DNA of 64,000 nucleotides, taken from positions 148,781 through 212,780 of the forward strand of contig DS999226.1 in the NCBI GenBank assembly GCA_000156295.1, written 5' to 3'. The stretch's first letter is position 1. Every line of letters begins with the position of its first letter. The notes beneath the pieces are model-generated. The model ran no database searches, had not been told where the DNA came from, and was given only the letters and a program-made list of their open reading frames with translations. Origin of the DNA: a marine gamma proteobacterium HTCC2148. Its GTDB lineage: Bacteria; Pseudomonadota; Gammaproteobacteria; Pseudomonadales; Halieaceae. Made by a program: the position numbers and the translations under genes. Shown here piece by piece: positions 61,643 through 64,000 of the stretch.

Positions 61643-64000
61643 TCAAGGCTCCAGCGCTCGTTTTATCTTCAACAGCAGCACGGAGGTGTGGCTACGCGTA
61701 GTCGGATCAACCGCAGAGCGACCTTTGAGCATTTCCTGAATCTTAACAACCTGTCCCAGCGCTGAAGCCTGCGCCATATTGGAATGACCAGTCTCACTAG
61801 CCTCAGAAATAATAGCCAACAGCTGATTGAGATACTCGCCCTGTAACTGCTGACGCAGTGAGTTGACCGATGTAGCGAGGTCTGCATCAAAGATCGCCGC
61901 CGTTAAGTCACGCAGCATGTCAGCAAGGCCATACTCGTTACCATACATCTGAGAGTCGACAATACGGAGCATCACTTTAGGGTGCAAAAGATGATCCAAA
62001 GCCAGTTTTTGCTGCTGCAGGACCCGGCTGTGAAGTTGAGCCTCCTGAGGTTTTTGATAAAAGCCGCTACCACGCCTCGTCTGTAACAGATGCTGATAGA
62101 ACTCAGGACTGAACGAAAATGCTGTAGGCGAGAAAATGTCATCCTCTAGCAATGCCATAGCTTCCCTTTGACGCATCAGCGGCACCGGCCGAAGTGGCAG
62201 TTCAGACCCTGTTTGATCTTGAAAAGACTTATCGACGAATATGCCGCCTATCCAACGCGAAGCGATCATGCCCTGATTTCCAATTTCTGCCGTCAGCCGG
62301 CCATAGGCGTCATACACCTCTTGCCAACTGGTATTTTCTTGAGCGAGTCGACCCATCAATTTAGCTTCAGTCGCATAGGCGAGCGCAACCATACCCCTAC
62401 CTGCGGCCACTGGATCAGCACTGGAATCGTACCTGAGCACTCGCGGATCAATGCCCAGTGCCGAATCATTCATCGTTTCGGCATCCATTGAAAATGCATG
62501 ACCGGGAAGCGTCGATCTCGATAAAATCATAGCCAGACGGTTTGCTTCTTGTTCTGGGTTATCAAGAGGCTCACTGTAGCCGTACTCGATAGCCCAGCGA
62601 TCATAGATACCAACATTATTAGAAAAATACCGACCCTGAGCTCGTCCGGGTGGTGCCAGGTTAGCCGGCGTATAGTCCATTACCGAGCTCGACACACCTC
62701 TCTCAGTAGTGAGTTTTTCATCTTGAAGTTGCTCCGGCGTCAAATAGGTGCTGGCGATAAAGTTGTGATTCAGCCCCAAGGTGTGTCCGACTTCATGCAT
62801 TACCAGATCTACAACAGATTGCCGAATGAATTCAGAATCTTCATCGAACGTGTCATTGCTGGCTAGCGCGGCGAACGCCCCGTTTTGACCTCGCAGGGCA
62901 CCCAAGTCGCAATGGCGCGCTGTGTTTTTAGGCTGGCTTTCTCTATCGATATATATACGATCGCGCCGGTTGTATGCGTTCAACCAACCAAACTCGAGCA
63001 TAATATCGCTTCCCAGCACTTCACCTGTGCGTGGGTTGGTAAATGCAGGGCCGTAACCACCCCAAGGCGATTCACTAGAGGCAGTCCAGCGAAGCACGTT
63101 ATAGCGAATGTCTTCGGCATCCCATTCGGCATCATCAGGTTGCACCTTTACTGCTATAGCATCTTTGAAACCTGCCATTTCAAAGGCTTGATTCCAAGCC
63201 AGAACACCGGCGGCTACGGCGTCACGAAACGCTTTAGGCGTAGTATTTTCAAGCCAGAATACGATGGGTTCTTCTGGCTCCGATAGCGCCGACCCAGCGT
63301 CTTTCTTGACCAAACGCCAACGCTGAATCGGATCGCGCCAGGGCGTCGCACTAAAGCTGGTCATGTCTGTAACCTGACTAGTAAAAAAGCCAACTCTCGG
63401 GTCAGCCAACCGAGGGGTGAAGTCGTCGTCAGGCATCGCCAGAAAATTGTGCTGAAGAACGAACGTTACGATTCGGGGATCGACCGAGCTTGAACCGGGA
63501 GCAACCAGTGGAGCGGGATCCTCAAATACGTAACTTGCAGTTACCAGACTGTTTTGCGGATAGGAACGTATGTCACGTATGCTACTTTTTTCAACTTTAA
63601 ATTCACCAAGTACAAAGCCCGCTCCTGGTTCATCCGTAGGGTTAAGCGCTGGTTTGATGGGCGTTAAGGCTTCACTGATAATGACCGGATCAATTTTGGC
63701 GAGAAGTCGCCCACTCTCTGCATCCTCTGCAACAATTTCCGCGACCGCCAACAGCGCCGGCTGAATATTTGCATTTGCCGACCTGGATAATTCAGAGTCG
63801 GGGTCATGATAGTAATTCACATTGACCTTTAAAAACTCGATATTTTTGAACTGCCTATGCAGCTTAAGTACTACCGCATCGAGGTGAACCCCACGCGAGG
63901 CCCAGTTACTTGAAATACCGTCTAAAAACTTCGCTGCATAAATAAACTCGGTACCTAATTGATCAGGTTCCAACGCAAGATACGTTTCACCGGTCGCACG
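61643..64000 (-). CDS. DUF5117/DUF4953-type metzincin protease, N-terminus cut by right window edge
   Basis: At least 785 residues are in the window; the frame is open through 64000, so the TTG at 63973 is not the real start and the N-terminus, with its expected signal peptide, lies outside. The zinc site is HEVGHTLGLNHNF (HExxHxxGxxH), followed by SSVMDYTPANLAPPG with the Met-turn. The LRWTASSESPWGGYGPAFTNPRTGEVLGSDIMLE segment is characteristic of the DUF5117/DUF4953 family. It is an exported metalloprotease, convergent with the MFS gene (25 nt apart). Substrate unknown. Confidence 0.88.
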   Translation of the reverse strand, partial: RATGETYLALEPDQLGTEFIYAAKFLDGISSNWASRGVHLDAVVLKLHRQFKNIEFLKVNVNYYHDPDSELSRSANANIQPALLAVAEIVAEDAESGRLLAKIDPVIISEALTPIKPALNPTDEPGAGFVLGEFKVEKSSIRDIRSYPQNSLVTASYVFEDPAPLVAPGSSSVDPRIVTFVLQHNFLAMPDDDFTPRLADPRVGFFTSQVTDMTSFSATPWRDPIQRWRLVKKDAGSALSEPEEPIVFWLENTTPKAFRDAVAAGVLAWNQAFEMAGFKDAIAVKVQPDDAEWDAEDIRYNVLRWTASSESPWGGYGPAFTNPRTGEVLGSDIMLEFGWLNAYNRRDRIYIDRESQPKNTARHCDLGALRGQNGAFAALASNDTFDEDSEFIRQSVVDLVMHEVGHTLGLNHNFIASTYLTPEQLQDEKLTTERGVSSSVMDYTPANLAPPGRAQGRYFSNNVGIYDRWAIEYGYSEPLDNPEQEANRLAMILSRSTLPGHAFSMDAETMNDSALGIDPRVLRYDSSADPVAAGRGMVALAYATEAKLMGRLAQENTSWQEVYDAYGRLTAEIGNQGMIASRWIGGIFVDKSFQDQTGSELPLRPVPLMRQREAMALLEDDIFSPTAFSFSPEFYQHLLQTRRGSGFYQKPQEAQLHSRVLQQQKLALDHLLHPKVMLRIVDSQMYGNEYGLADMLRDLTAAIFDADLATSVNSLRQQLQGEYLNQLLAIISEASETGHSNMAQASALGQVVKIQEMLKGRSAVDPTTRSHTSVLLLKIKRALEP

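Overview
The window reads as a chromosomal segment of an aerobic, Gram-negative, free-living heterotroph. Outer-membrane-type lipoproteins, Tat and Sec signal peptides, a PQQ quinohaemoprotein, Baeyer-Villiger-type flavin monooxygenases, a P450, UrcA, DUF3429, DUF4197 and CPXCG proteins together suggest a gammaproteobacterium, perhaps a marine Cellvibrionales-type lineage (Halieaceae/Spongiibacteraceae). That placement is inference from gene content; no rRNA or tRNA gene was found to anchor it. I see no insertion sequence, prophage or CRISPR array. Genes are dense on both strands. By eye, the signalling block near 1.3-6.7 kb is poorer in G+C than the metabolic genes that follow.

Left part (1-12.8 kb): the start of an exported catalase-peroxidase (katG, cut by the window edge); a small lipoprotein with a complete metzincin-type zinc motif; then a signalling block with a divergent OmpR-type regulator, a receiver-EAL c-di-GMP phosphodiesterase, a translationally coupled receiver whose phospho-acceptor Asp is Glu, and a membrane hybrid histidine kinase with three tandem PAS repeats of exactly 127 residues. 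Then come a PafA-like alkaline phosphatase, a CPXCG protein, a PhnZ/MIOX-like HD protein, an alanine/saccharopine-dehydrogenase-like enzyme, and an uncharacterised gene pair behind a perfect palindromic operator.

Middle part (13-32.5 kb): a DUF885 peptidase, UrcA, then three minus-strand oxidoreductases (a Tat-signal MDR enzyme, an SDR and an aldehyde dehydrogenase), an alpha/beta-hydrolase lipoprotein, and a plus-strand operon of M24 peptidase, dipeptidyl-peptidase-IV-like S9 peptidase, EamA exporter and MOSC protein. A serine hydrolase lipoprotein, a periplasmic glutathione-peroxidase-like protein, an alanine-rich repeat lipoprotein, a DUF3429 membrane protein and an MDR oxidoreductase ending in a clear terminator follow.

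Right part (32.5-64 kb): an SDR / HSL-type hydrolase / Baeyer-Villiger monooxygenase set that could turn a secondary alcohol into a ketone, an ester or lactone and then hydrolysis products; a large PHP-domain lipoprotein; a flavin reductase; a PQQ alcohol dehydrogenase with a second flavin monooxygenase and an M28 peptidase; a DUF3127 protein with an SSB-like C-terminal tip; small conserved genes; a PhoD phosphatase; RsuA; and threonine aldolase. The most coherent functional unit is the tightly coupled operon at 53.9-57.1 kb (DUF1080 3-keto-glycoside hydrolase, GMC oxidoreductase, Tat-signal subunit 3), which looks like an exported 3-ketosugar pathway. The window closes with a P450 / ABM protein / MFS transporter group facing an NmrA-like SDR across a dyad operator, and a DUF5117-type metzincin cut by the right edge.

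The overall theme is oxidation of alicyclic or lipid-like compounds, cell-envelope peptidases and phosphate release. No defence system or clearly unprecedented machine is visible; the best leads are listed as findings.
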